A stretch of 64,000 bases of DNA, from the NCBI GenBank assembly GCA_948567375.1, contig OX419756.1:67930552-67994551 (forward strand). The letters are read 5' to 3'. Below are positions 24,213 through 36,026 of this stretch, in pieces (the first letter of the stretch is position 1; each line of letters starts with the position of its first letter). The notes beneath the pieces are model-generated. The model saw only the letters and a list, made by a program, of their open reading frames with translations, searched no databases and had not been told where the DNA came from. The translations under genes and the position numbers were made by a program. Source of the DNA: Lunularia cruciata (taxonomy: Eukaryota; Streptophyta; Marchantiopsida; Lunulariales; Lunulariaceae).

Positions 24213-24830
24213 AGGCCAAAAATTGACATTTAAATGTATTTTAGTCAAAAGGATCTTATTGCTTTAATGGACATGTAATATGCAATGACTTGAGGAGAAT
24301 AATATACTTCTTGGGTGGTAAGGATCCATTTGATATGTGTAAAGTATTGTGCACCTTGTTTTTGGTGTTCATTAGATTGTATCAACACTAGATTACAAAG
24401 ATTCTTGTAAGGATTCTTGTATGCTTTAGTCACAATAACACATTCATGTGTTTACAAGTTCATGCATTTAGCATTTTATCTAGTAGGTACTATTATGCAA
24501 TTTTATGTAGGGATGTATGGCTCTTGCCATGACAAGACTTGTCTAAAAAATTCAAACCTATTGAAGGATTTAGTGATGAGAGGAACAAAAAAATATTTTG
24601 GTTCCCATAAGTATGTTTTGGGTGATTTTGCATATGTGCCCATGAGTCATTTGGTACCTTCTTTTAAGGTGCAAAGGTCTCAAGATCAAATCTACTTCAA
24701 TAAATGTATAGCTTGTACTCATATACTCAATGAGCATTATATAGGGTTCTTAAAAGGTAGATGACATTCATTGCACAAGTTTGAGTGTTCAATTAAAAAG
24801 GAGTCCAAGTAGAAATAGATATTTATTAAA
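24213..24830 (+). pseudogene. HARBI1-like transposase, downstream part with intron
   Basis: After the CTCAA duplication the frame resumes with RPKIDI. It then reads, after one frame slip, HVICNDLRRIIYFLG up to a GT donor at 24318. A 193-bp intron (24318-24510, ending TGTAG) is followed by MYGSCHDKTCLKNSNLL and VLGDFAYVPMSH, and then NEHYIGFLKGR. The Asp in GSCHD and the Glu in LNEHYIGFLKGR correspond to the second and third residues of the DDE triad. A TGA replaces the usual Trp after FLKGR. Joined to 17560-17925 this covers the DDE_Tnp_4 domain. Sequence to about 25160 may be decayed C-terminus or 3' flank. Confidence 0.7.
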
Positions 24831-26138
24831 GTAGATTAGCATATGCATTATTTTGCATATATTTTTGATAAAAAAACAAGACTTGTGGGAAGAGGAAGGA
24901 GAATAATTAGAGAGGTTAGAGGCAAAAATTCTTATCATAGCTCAAGATATATTTGGCAATGATAGAAAATTTTTTTAGTAAAGAGGATACAAGATCACAT
25001 GTTATGAGCGGTTGTCTTTCCTTGAACAAATATGTTGGGGATTTTGAATCCCTAATCAATTCATTTAATTATTCTCAAGAGAGTCCGCATACTTTGGCAC
25101 AATTCATGTTATCATTTCACATTTATCTTATTCTTCTCAATAAACATCCACTTTGACATACTACAATGCTTTTGTATCATATTCTTATCATATACCATAA
25201 CTTTTATTATATTATTATTCTTAAAGCAACATGAAGCAAGGAGTCTCTTGACAAGAAGCAGAAGTCTAAGCAATCCTAATTTTGAGGAATGAAATCATGA
25301 ATCTTTCCAATCGGAGATTGAGTTTTGAATCTGCCAATTTGGAGAGTCTAACATTAACACAACCATATCTATTTTCCACTTGTCTAGCTAGTGTACAAGA
25401 CAAGTGTGGTATCTACATTTTTTGATTTTTATAGTTTTAGGAGTAGAAGTAGTCAATAGGATTATAAACTAAGTTAGTTTCTTTAGACTAGGGAAGATTT
25501 AGGTCTAAAGTGGAAGTTTCAATCCAATCCAAAGAAGCATACTTTGCTTTGGAGTGGAAAGAAAATTTGGATTGGAGTAGAAAGTAGTCATGATATGAGG
25601 ATATTTGTACTTTGGATTGAGAGAGCATAGTTTACTTAGGGCAAGAAGAAAACTTACCTTGGGGTGATGTGAGCCGATCCAAGTTTCTTTGACTAAAAGA
25701 CTACCTTGGGCCATACCATGCCAAGATCAAGGTGTCATCATTGATTAGTTAACTTGTGCGAGCTCATATTCAAAAATGACTTGGAGGAAACATGTGGTGG
25801 GCATGCATTTCTTGACTGAATAATGACTAGAAATGGGAGAAAAAATGAATGAAAGTATGAACATGCAACACAGATTTTATAGTGATCAGTAACTATAATT
25901 TGGGAATTGAAGAACATTGTAAACAGATCCAAGAATGGGAAGTTGGGCTACTTTTTGCAAGAGCTTATGATGTTGAGAGCGCCAAAATGCAAACAAAAAA
26001 TAGATGGCAAGTGCTAGCTATTTTGGTTAGGAACCTAGTGATTTTGATGTTAGATATGATAGCCCAATTTGAAGTACTTGCCAAATTCCAAATTACCTTC
26101 CTAGCATGGAATTGGAACCTTAGTTTCATGGGGTCGAT

Positions 26139-26209
26139 GATAGAAATTGTAACTAGCAATTGGGAGGGAGTGGGGAGTACCCTTGCAATTGCTAGTTGCA
26201 ATTTCTATC
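26139..26209. repeat. Imperfect hairpin, 24-bp arms
   Basis: Arms 26139-26162 and 26186-26209 are inverse copies with a single mismatch around a 23-bp loop. It looks like a small foldback element or a remnant of one. It lies just upstream of a solo LTR. Confidence 0.6.
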
Positions 26210-26242
26210 AGGGGTCCTATAGGAGTGGGAAGAGAGGGAATT

Positions 26243-26792
26243 TATAATGATCCAAAGACAAGAGAAAACCCAAGAGAAACTATTGGAAAAACAAAAGAGA
26301 ACCACAAGGTTTAATTCCTCAATACTTTGATGCCCCAAACGAGCACCATGTCTTTATTATATGGTAAAGCGGATCCCATCAAAGGGAGCTACACCCTTAA
26401 ATTAGATACATGGATTGGTGACATGTCAATGAGCTACACTTTTAGATTAGCTGCATAGATTAGTGACATGTTGATCCTTGTACTATTTGGTTGGTAAAAT
26501 AAATTTGAGCAAAGAGAATATTTGGGTAATCTTCTTGTAAGAAGCTCAAAACAACATAGGTGAGATAACATTAGAAAGATATTGATAGAGGGGAAGATTT
26601 TATTTAGAGGCCTTATTTTTTGTTTAGGCCTCCAAAATTGGTTTTGAATTTTTGGTGTGTTTTCAACCTTTGCACTATTAGTGGAAGTCCTCTTTTGGTG
26701 ATACCTCTGTCTGATGTACTTAATAATATCCCTAAAGATATTACTAAGCCAATTTCCACTTCTAGATAACTTGTCTAGCTAATGGTATTATA
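26243..26792 (-). repeat. Diverged solo LTR of the element A family
   Basis: About 550 bp align over their length with the element A LTR: AGACAAGAG near the start, GATGCCCCAA, TCTTTATTATATGG, GTGACATGTC, and the ending CTAATGGTATTATA. Flanks read GAATT (left) and GAATC (right), a probable 5-bp target duplication with one change. No internal retroelement sequence is attached. It is much older than element A. Confidence 0.7.
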
Positions 26793-26879
26793 GAATCTTA
26801 CTCATTGGATTGAGGATGATTGGAGATTCATGTTGGGGTTGGATGCAAGAGAGTTGATAGGGATTCATTAGAAGTCTGA

Positions 26880-28460
26880 TGCCTTGGAAGACTATGAAAG
26901 GGTGAGGGCATCATTTAGTGAGCCAAGGAAGAAGAATGGCTACAAGGTGGAAACATTTGTCAACCCAATGAAACCAAGCATTGTGGGGGTTGTGGTGGCA
27001 ATGATGAAGCCAAAAAGAATGACATATGTGGCCAAGAAGCAAGTGGGTTTTTCCATTGATGTTTGAAGGTGCTAGTGTCAATTGGGCAGCATTTTTTTAA
27101 TCAAAGGATAAGGCACATGATTATGCAATGAAAAATAGATTTTCCACCACACTACTTTGTTTCATTTGTGGCTCACCTTTACTTTGGGTTGAATCTGATG
27201 ATAGCCAAAGAAAAGCAAAGCTTGATGTCCCACTTCCATCCCAATTTGCATAGAGTTGCTGATCTTGACAAGGTGAGGTATATTAAAGAAATGTGTGAGA
27301 AGGATCAGCACTTCTTGAAGATTGGGCATGAGAAAGTGATGATTACTTTGATGCCAAAGACAAAGAAGAAATCCAGACCTAAGGATGCAATATCATCAAA
27401 GAAGAGAAAGACAAGACATTGTATCAATCCCACCTAAGCCGTGGCTATGGTAGAATTGTCTTTGGTTGCAAATAAGGAGGAAGCCTAGTCCAACTTGGAG
27501 TCAAAAGAAGAAGAAGAGCTTAAGTTGAGGACTCAGGATTTAGGTGCTGAGAGCAAAGGAGAACCCAAAGTACAGCAAGAAATCACGAGGAAGAGGAAGA
27601 AAATTTGGATTGGGTGTTCCAAGAGGAGATTGATCAAATGGAAGGTGTAGACACTCTGTGTATGGACTTACCCAACGAAGGAAGTAGAGGAGGCCCAAAT
27701 GTTTGTTCATTGGGAACAATGATCACATTGTTTGTAGATGCTGATCCAAAGTGACTTAAGTAAGCACAAGGTGGTAAGTAGAGAAGAACCAAAGCTTGGA
27801 GTGAGGAGATAAAGACCTAAACCAATGTTACAAATGATTGAGTTAGATCAAGAAGAGGAGAAAGAAGACAACATGTTTCAAGGAGTCAACTACCTGTTGG
27901 GAGTAAGGTGTCCTTTGCTTGTTTGCTTGCAAGAACAATTGCAAGAATTCAAGGTGGAGCATCCTAATGAACAAATAGAACTGCAATTGGTGAAGGCAAT
28001 GCAAGTCTAGTGGAAGGAGTTGCAATCAACTTTGGTGCGGGTACAACAAGAAGCAAAAGTACTCTAAGTCAATGGCATCATGCAAAAGCAATTCTTATGA
28101 GACCTATAGGGGAGCTATGATCAATGAGGTAAGTACTTGGACTGACAAACAAAAGAACTCTGTGAGAAGAAGGTAAAGTTGGCCAAGGTGGAGGATGAGC
28201 TCAAAAGAATATATAAGGAATTGTCTTAGCAGGTAATGTGACTTGAGTATCAAGCCAAAAAACTCACAGATTTGAGGAAAAAAATGGATCATAAAGAGTG
28301 AGAGTGGACATTGGAGGTTGGAAGGCAAGTGCGAGAAGAACAATGGATCCATAGTCTAATTCAGTGACCTGATTCTCAATTGGTTAAACGGAACAAGTAC
28401 ATAAATACCTTAGAAGCAAAACACTATGACAAGGTGAGTGTTCTTTGTAAGTAGTTGGAA
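26880..28460 (+). pseudogene. Decayed coiled-coil ORF of unknown function
   Basis: Broken plus-strand frames (26884-27066, 27168-27437, 27825-28010 and 28010-28460) read like one former protein. An N-terminal part with basic stretches is followed by an acidic/lysine-rich region (SKEEEELKLR). A long Glu/Lys/Leu-rich, probably coiled-coil, region follows (KELCEKKVKLAKVEDELK, KLTDLRKKMD). Many TAG and TGA codons interrupt it. I do not recognise the family. Its position suggests an accessory ORF of the surrounding Harbinger-type element or captured host sequence. Confidence 0.4.
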
Positions 28461-29119
28461 GATGGTTTGATTTCCTCAAGTCTCTTGGGTTGATTTAATA
28501 AAATCTTTGCTAGTTTCCTAAACCCTCACTTCTTATCTCTTCTCTTCTCTCCAAATCCTCCTCTTTGCAACAAAACTTTAGTGTCTCCAAATAGAAAATT
28601 TTCCCACTCCAAAACCTTCTAAGTTTCATCACTCAACATGCAAACCATCTAAAATTCCATTTATTGATAAACAAACCCAACCCAACAAATTGGAATGAAG
28701 ACTTGCTCAAATCATTTCTTTTCTTGATGATCTTCTCTCCTAAATATTTTCAACAATTTGAAATTTCTCCTATTTAATTTGAGTACTTGCTCATAGGATG
28801 AAGAGTAACTCTTAGGGAGGATGAAGAATCACCCTCAAACCAACTTGTCTCTTTTGCCACCTTAACCAAGTAAAAAAACTTTTTTTTACATAGAAATCGA
28901 AGGTTGTACACATCATTGTTGAAAAACAAAGTTGAATCAAGCACAAAAGTTAATACATAACATAAAATGAAAAAAAAAGATGAACAAAGTGGGTGAACTA
29001 AAAGGAGGATTATGTATTAAGAGATATAGATGATCCATGGGTGAAAAAATTTCAAGTGGTACTAAAACATTGCTAATACTACTTGATGGTAGACAAAACT
29101 CAATAGTAGACATTAATCA

Positions 29120-29401
29120 TTATTCTTTACGTGAGATGAGGTTTGATCTGAGGGTAGAATCATGCTCATGAGGATCATAATGCTCTTTATTTCCTTGTGT
29201 GTTTTCACTAATTTTTTGTAACTCTATAATTACCTTTTGAAACCATTTGGACTTTGCACTTCTTTCTTTGATTCTCAACTTCTTCATCTTGTCAGGTCCC
29301 TTCTTATTCTTGGAAATCAATGTATTCTTCTCCATTTCACTTTGCGTTCCCAACTTCTTTATCTTCTCAAGTCTTTGAGCTTCAATTTCAGCAAGCTTCA
29401 T
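29120..29401 (-). CDS. Short hypothetical Lys/Glu-rich coiled-coil ORF
   Basis: This 93-codon frame with an ATG at 29401 is rich in Lys, Glu, Leu and Ile (KLAEIEAQRLEKIKKLG) and predicts as coiled coil. No domain is recognised. It faces the coiled-coil remnants at 26880-28460 and may be another fragment of a similar ORF. It may not be expressed. Confidence 0.25.
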   Translation of the reverse strand: MKLAEIEAQRLEKIKKLGTQSEMEKNTLISKNKKGPDKMKKLRIKERSAKSKWFQKVIIELQKISENTQGNKEHYDPHEHDSTLRSNLISRKE

Positions 29402-29618
29402 CTCTCCCTAGCTTTGACTAGTTTTGTTCTGAATTTTGTAACACATGAAAGATCATGTGCAAACATAACCATTATGGAAGAGAGTAGCACCTTAACTCAA
29501 GATACTTTACTTTTCTTGGATTCACTCTCTCAACCAACTCCATCATTCTCACCATCAAGCTCCCCTTGATCTCCTTTAGTGGTTCGTGGTTTTACACATC
29601 AAATATTTGGTGGAGTTG

Positions 29619-30370
29619 TGTAATATTCCAAGGATAGGAGACCTTAAGAGAAATACACCATGAGCAACACACAATTTCACACTCAAACCTCCTATGCCCC
29701 AAAGGAGCACCTTCTCTTTATCATATAGACAAAGAGGATCTCCTCCAAGGAAACTACACCATAGGATTAGGCCCATAGATAGGTTACATGTCAGCAAGCT
29801 CCACCCTTGGATTACTTACTTGGATGTGTGACATGTTGGTCCTGGTCCTATCTGGTTGGTCAAACAAGCTTTGACCAGAGGGAATATTTTAGGGAATCTT
29901 CTTGTAGGAATCTCAGAATCATGTGGGTGAGGTACCATTGGAAAGCTCTTGACGAGAAAAACCAAGGGGAGGAAAGGCCAATCTTTCCTATGTTGGGGGG
30001 AATTTGCACATTTTTGAGGCCTAAGTCATCCGTTTAGGCCTCCAAAATTGCCTTCAAAGATTTCAAGCATATTTTGATTCCTACTCTATTAGTAGAAGTC
30101 CCCTTTTGGTGATACCTTTTTCTGATCTATTTAGTCCATCATGTGTAACATCCTTCCAAATGTTACTAAACCAATTCTCACCTTTAAATCATATGTCTAG
30201 CTATTGGTTCTAAGGTTTTCAAGTCTCTTTTGGTTTATGTCCTATTAGTAGAAGTACTCTTTTGGTGATACTTCTATCTGATCTATTTTGACCATCATGT
30301 ATAACATCATTCCAGATGTTACCAAACCAAATTTCATATCTAGATCATATGGCTTGCTATTGGTATTACA
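29619..30370 (-). repeat. Solo LTR of the element A family with an internal duplication
   Basis: It starts TGTAATATTCC and ends GGTATTACA. It is flanked by a perfect 5-bp duplication AGTTG (29614-29618 and 30371-30375). The last ~155 bp (from about 30218) repeat the segment ending near 30205, with the marker phrases TTAGTAGAAGT, TTTGGTGATAC and CATCATGT seen twice. This makes it 752 bp against about 575 bp for element A LTRs. Confidence 0.82.
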
Positions 30371-30632
30371 AGTTGATACTTTGGATGTGATGGGGTTGTG
30401 CTCTACTCCTCTTGATTGTGCTCAATTGGCCTCTCCTTGTGGTGGTGCTTGGTTCTGCTTTCCTTGTGCAGGTGCTCTATAGCAAAGTCTTGAGAGTATA
30501 GTTCATAAGGAATGTTCTTTCATTCTTGTTTGATAGGTTCAAGAGGAAAAATAATAGAATGAAAACCTTCTAAGAAACTAGGATGGCCTCAATAGGTTTA
30601 CTTACGGAGGAGAATGAAAACCTTCTAAGTAT

Positions 30633-30967
30633 GCTAAAATGAGGATTAAAAACAATTGATGACAAGCTTAATCATATCTGTCCACACTATGCCAAATGGG
30701 TAGGTTGTTTGGTAACAAAGCTAATATTACTCCTCCTGCCCTTGTAACTCTAGGAGTAGAGAATGATTTATAGAGATGATATTGGAGAAAGTCTCCTCTT
30801 TCCAAGTCATGTGTGAACCCCAAGTGCACCCAATGCACAATCATGCTACCAAGGCCACACATGAAGGAGTAATATTAGCTTTGTTACCCAACAACCTATT
30901 CATTTTGGCATAATGTGGACATATATAATTAAGCTTGTCATCAATTGTTTTAAATCCTCATTTTAGC
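30633..30967. repeat. Inverted repeat, ~103-bp arms
   Basis: The arm 30633-30735 is found inverted at 30864-30967 with about 90% match by eye (shared pieces AACAATTGATGACAAGCTTA and AACAAAGCTAATATTACTCC). It encloses about 128 bp. A transcript would fold into a long hairpin. Confidence 0.7.
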
Positions 30968-31750
30968 TCCTTTTATGTAAGGCATTCTTCCGTGCATTTG
31001 TCTTTCCAATTCCAAGCCAATGTGTATGATGCCATGTAATGGGCACATTTCTTGGTTAACCTTTCTCTATTCATCGATTAAAGAAAGCACCTTCCAAACT
31101 TTACAAGGTATGTGGCCATGTAGCTGAAGGTACTGCTCTTTTGCATTGGCTTCTGCAAGGACCTCCACGTATCTGCTTGAAATGGTCTGGGTCTTCAAGA
31201 TAATCTAGAAGTTGATTATAATAGTGTGATACCATTCTAAACTGGTCATCATATATCCCTAATCCTGTACCAATTGTGATGATGATAGCCTTGTAGACAC
31301 TCTTTTGGACTGCTCGGAAGGTCCTACAGATGAGGAGATCATAGACTTTGCATGGAGGTCAAACAACACCAGCAGTACCTATGAGTGTGGTTGAATTGAA
31401 AGTGCTAATAGATTGTCCAGCTGCTACAATGGTTGTTGAATGATAAAAAGGTGAAAAGTGGCTTTAGAAAGCACTTCCCTGGCAGCTACAACCAATGGGG
31501 CAGCTGCAAGAAAATGAATTTGAGAATCAAGGAAGGTGGTACAATCATTGAGAAGTGGCTGATTATGACTCTTGGGCAGTTCTATAGGTAAAGGGTCAAG
31601 AAGTTCAAGTGATTGAGAATTGGGGCTCATACATAAGCTCCCGACGCTGCATGCTCCATGGTATTCATATCCATCACATTCCCCTACATACAAGGCCCGG
31701 CTCACCAAATTGCAAATATGGCTGCCCAAAATTAACTTGGCTTTCACTAC
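30940..31750 (-). other. Decayed coding-like sequence of unknown family
   Basis: On the minus strand, broken frames give protein-like phrases (VQKSVYKAIIITIGTGLGIYD, DQFRMVSHYYNQLLDYLED, HICPHYAK-like). They also include a 107-codon frame at 31424-31747. The right arm of the inverted repeat at 30864-30967 belongs to the same segment. I cannot name a family; a transposon-borne ORF is the simplest guess. Confidence 0.25.
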
Positions 31751-32324
31751 TCTTGGCTCCCACTACATTCAATGGAATGGTGAGCCAAAGATTACTTCTA
31801 ACAAATTTACAATTCTCAAATTTCACTCCATCTTGCCACCTTTTGCCCTTATGCTTGTGCCCTTTGAATCCACGGTGCCACCTTCCACTCTCGCCTTGGA
31901 CACCTCTCTACTTTCCTTAGCTCAATAGCATTTCCTAACAAGAAACACCTAACCCCCCCTCTCGATCAGGATTGCGATTTCTAAATTCCCTCTTGATTAT
32001 CAAGAGCTTGACTCTTCAAAAGTACTACTCAGATAATTCAGAAACTTACTATCCCCACCCAAAATTCTCGAGACACGAATTATCCACATAATCCTTAGCT
32101 TGTTATAACTTCTACCAAGTGGCATCTCCTCCTTGACATGGGGTACATTTAATTACAATTAGGCTTTTGATTTTGCCTGATCATCACCCCAACACTTTGA
32201 AGATCTGGAAAAAGAAACAGCTCTACAGACGTTACAGATGTTTCCTTTTGTGCAACTTTCTTTTCCAGGGCCCTTTTGGGCAATTTTACGGGACCTTGCA
32301 CCTCCCGTAAATATCCCGTAATTT

Positions 32325-32341
32325 CTATTCTTGAACGCCCT
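32325..32341 (-). repeat. Right terminal inverted repeat of the candidate Harbinger element
   Basis: CTATTCTTGAACGCCCT is the inverse of the left end at 15571 with one T missing. ATT follows at 32342-32344, matching the left flank. Confidence 0.5.
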
Positions 32342-34959
32342 ATTAGTCTTGTTGTAATGTTCGTTAGTTTCTGCAGCATCGCTTTCCCTTTCTTCCACCT
32401 ACAGTATCGCCTTAGTTTTATAAGTTCCAATCGGATCAATCGCGTACCCTGAACTATATCAGTTATTTCACTTTTTCTGGCAGTAAGATCAGTGAGGTAG
32501 ATAGATTCCCGTAGTTGTATGGTCTCTAAACTATTTTCAATTCGATTGTTGAAAATCCAGAATTGGAACTTGGCGGAGTAATGGAAATTCGAGGCGTTGA
32601 CTACACCGTCAATGGAACCAGCAAAAGATAAAGAGAATGAAACTCCAGAGCATAAAGTCGTCTCGAGACCTTATGTACTCATGCAATCATGAAACTGGAT
32701 CCAGATTTGAGGACCTTACCACCCACGTTATGGTCTTGAGGACCGCGAAAGGAGTCTAGTTAGTACTCACAAACCGCAGGGAAGGTTCTTGTAACAGTCT
32801 TGTCAGAAGATCCTCGAAGGGCCCAACTCCTCTGGATATTAGCAACAAAAGAGAGGGTAGATCACATTTGCTTTCTAGTTTTTCAAAACGGAAAAAGAGG
32901 GGATGCTCCAGCAAAGAAATCCTCATCTAAAGGAACGGAATTGGCGGATCGCAGAATGTTGCACGATTAATGACTATCTCGATGGAATATTCTTTTCGCA
33001 CAAATGAACAATATTCCAACGAACTTACTTGGTGAAGATTATTCAATACAAATCGAGTAACTAATCGGGTTATACAGAGCGGAAAAAAAGCACTATTACA
33101 ATTATTATCAACCACGTGACAAATTCTAAATCTATTTGTATATTAAAGAAGATCGGACTAAAAATGGTAAAATGAATCCATGATGTTCATATTTCATAGC
33201 CTGTTAGATCACGAGATGTTGACAAATACATAAATGATTATGTATATTATAGCTTTATATGAATGGTAAGCAGACATAAACTCGTGTCTTAACTTTTGGC
33301 ATACATGACGATCTAAAGTATAAGTTGATGTTCTGATATCTAAACTAGTCCTGATATGGCTTGTCCTCTACAACATGTATAGTTATTTTGAGTTCTAGAT
33401 TCTACATCTGATATAGCACCGAATCTAAAATACCTCTAAATATTAGGGCTTGTAGACTATAGTTTTGGTATTGCTTTGGAATTTTTCAAATAATAAGTTT
33501 TTTATAATCTTCGGACAGATATTTCAAGTTTCATGCTCCATTTAAGGCAAAATATCTACTCCGTCCACTGATATTTTGAAGAACACACTAGAATATAAAA
33601 TTCAATAATTTTATGATGTGACAAGTTTTGAAAATGAATTAAGTTATGGTATCTATGGATGTGTGGTGCACACATTTTCATAGAATTTTCTCTTATTATT
33701 AATTTCACTTGTGATTGGCAAGATAAAACAGCCTAATTTAATGTTTAGGAAGGAAACTTTCTTAGTTGAAGTGCACTTTGGAGTTGTGTTTGATTATGCA
33801 AAGTTACGTGTGGCAGAAGCTTGAAGCCAAAGGCATTCTGAAGGAAGACTGCCAAATAAAAAATGACTCTGAAGGTTGGCTGGAAGCAAGGAACTCAAGT
33901 CTAAGTAACTTTGGACTGGAGGAACTTTGGTCTGAAGATGATCATATTGGAAGGACTTTGGCCAAGAAGAACTGTGGTCCAGATATCAGTGCATCCAATG
34001 ATCATACACAAGATCATACACACATTTGAATGCACCACCATTTGGTTAAAGAAGTGCCTCCAAAGACCATTTCCATTCTAGGGAGATGGTTCACTTGTGA
34101 GGAAGCTTGTTTGCATTTGGTGAAGGCCTTGCATGTGTGAAGAATTACTACACACCAAATGCATGACAAGCATGGAGAAGGAGTGTTTGACAACTCTCTA
34201 ACCACTGAATGATTAAGACTTCACATACAAAACCAAGAGGCCCTTGGCCAATTTCATTTTTCACATAGCAATTTAATCTTTGGTTTTGAGTAAGATTACA
34301 AGCCTCCATAGTCTTATTAGTCTTCCCTACCTTCAAAGCAGACCAACATTTGCCTTCATCCCTAGAATTCCTTGGGGAGACAACATGGTGTTAATTCAAA
34401 AACCCATGAGTAAAATTACAAACGCCATCCTCCAAAACACAACAATGTACAAGTGTGCCAACTATTGTAGAATTGATCTAGAGGAAGCATATGAGCTTCT
34501 TGCTTTGGAATTGGGAATTGAATGATTATAGAATAATTCATGAGATGAAGGAGAGAACAAGAAGGGATTTGAGAGGCAATCCTTACAATTAATTGAAGAG
34601 AATTAGAGGAATGTAGTGAGCCCAAATGCATGACCTCCAAGAGCAATGACACTTGACCCAAAGTTTATAGATAAGTTGTTGATTAAAGACATCAAAAAGA
34701 CCTTTATTGAAAAGCAATAGAAGAACAATGGATGGTGAGTCAAAACTTACAAAATTCCGGCCTGAAGAGTGAGTGTTGAGCAATTATGAAATTGTTTTGA
34801 CACAAACAAATGAGTTACCTCACCAATAGCAAAGTGATCTTCTTCAACTACATGTACAAAGGGGAAGTAGTGAATTGGGTAAATATGTTTTTATCACCAA
34901 GCAAAGAGCTTGTACAAATGATTTGAAGAAAATGGTAGAGTTACCTACCTAGCGCCCTT
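32342..34959. other. AT-rich flank, no supported gene
   Basis: Open frames are at most 96 codons. The plus-strand frame 33766-34029 (87 codons) and the minus-strand frames near 32350-32440 and 32927-33115 lack recognisable domains. Some may be exons of a host gene split by the element to the left, but no consistent splicing could be read. Confidence 0.4.
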
Positions 34960-35434
34960 TGTAATCCACTTCTACATGGGTCTCAAAAGAGACCCATGTA
35001 GAAGAAAGAAGGAGCCTAAACATATGAATTAGACCTCAAAAAATAAAATATTTCCTCCCATTGAAGGGAACACATGTTTTCCTCTCTCCCTTGTGTTTGT
35101 CTTATTGAGAAATTTCCAATGGTACCTCATCCATGTGGTTCTGAGCTCCTTATAGGAAGATTCTCCAAATATTCTCTCTAGTCAAATTTGTTTGACCAAC
35201 CAAAAAGGACAAGGATTGACATATCACCAACCCATGCAACTAATCTAAGGGTGGAGCTTGCTTACATGTCACCAATATATTTATTTGATCCAAGGATGTA
35301 GCTCCCTTTGAGTGGATCCTCTTTGGTATATGATAAAGACAAGATGCTCCTTTGAGGCATCAGAGTATTGAGAGATGAAGCCTTGTGTTTCTTTTATGTT
35401 TTTCTTTTGTTTCTCCAATCCTTGGGACATTAAA
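34960..35434 (+). repeat. 5' LTR of element B
   Basis: It begins TGTAATCC and ends ...ATTAAA, followed by ATAGTATTAGAATAAG. That replaces the primer site ATGGTATCAAAGCGAG of element A, with several substitutions. The 5' part carries a large deletion marked by a hairpin at 34969-35004. Confidence 0.7.
34969..35004. repeat. Perfect 16-bp-arm hairpin inside the B LTR
   Basis: CTTCTACATGGGTCTC and its exact inverse are separated by AAAA. It sits where the B 5' LTR has lost LTR sequence relative to A, so it may mark a repair or template-switch junction. Confidence 0.75.
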
Positions 35435-36026
35435 ATAGTATTAGAATAAGTGTTTTTACCCAAGTAAGTGGATCATCCACTTGGAGGAACAAGTGTTATT
35501 GAGATTAAGTATTTTTGAAGGGAGAAAAATTAGTGCAATCCATAGATTCTGGATGTTTTAGAGAGGATTGGATAGATACTTTTAGAGGAAAATTTCTTAC
35601 ACCTTGTTTTCCATTCTTGAATCTGATCCACATCAAGATTATGTACATCCAATGTGAGCAAGTGAGAGTATGTCTTGTTTACCATTTTGGAGTGAAGTTA
35701 ATGGACATGGTAATGAATTTTCCAAACCCGATGATTCTACTTGTGGTGATATAAAATAGAGAGTGGGATTTGAAAATTGCAATGGATCTAAATATACCAA
35801 ATCCTCTCCCTTTCAACACTCAATTAGAAATCTCTTATGTAGTTAGACCAAATGTGAGGTTTAGGAATTTCATAGTCTGCAATTTTGGTGAGGAATAATA
35901 TCAGCAAATGATAGCCTTTGAGGTCCGAATGGTAGTCCCAATCATCTATGCCTCTTCTTGAGTGATCATACTAACCCTTTATTGAAGTAAGAAATAGCAA
36001 TTGAGGGTTTGCCATGTGTTCAAATC

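Larger units (their letters stand above)
15571..32341. mobile_element. Candidate large decayed PIF/Harbinger-type DNA transposon with nested insertions
   Basis: The left end reads AGGGCGTTTCAAGAATAG (15571-15588) and the right end is its inverse with one base missing (32325-32341). Both are flanked by ATT (15568-15570 and 32342-32344), fitting the 3-bp target duplication of the PIF/Harbinger superfamily. A subterminal CCTCCCGTAAATATCCCGT lies just inside both ends. A HARBI1-like transposase lies within, split by a gypsy element. Removing the nested gypsy copy and two solo LTRs leaves roughly 9 kb. The alternative is two unrelated short ends of a MITE-like family that flank the region by chance. 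Confidence 0.45.
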
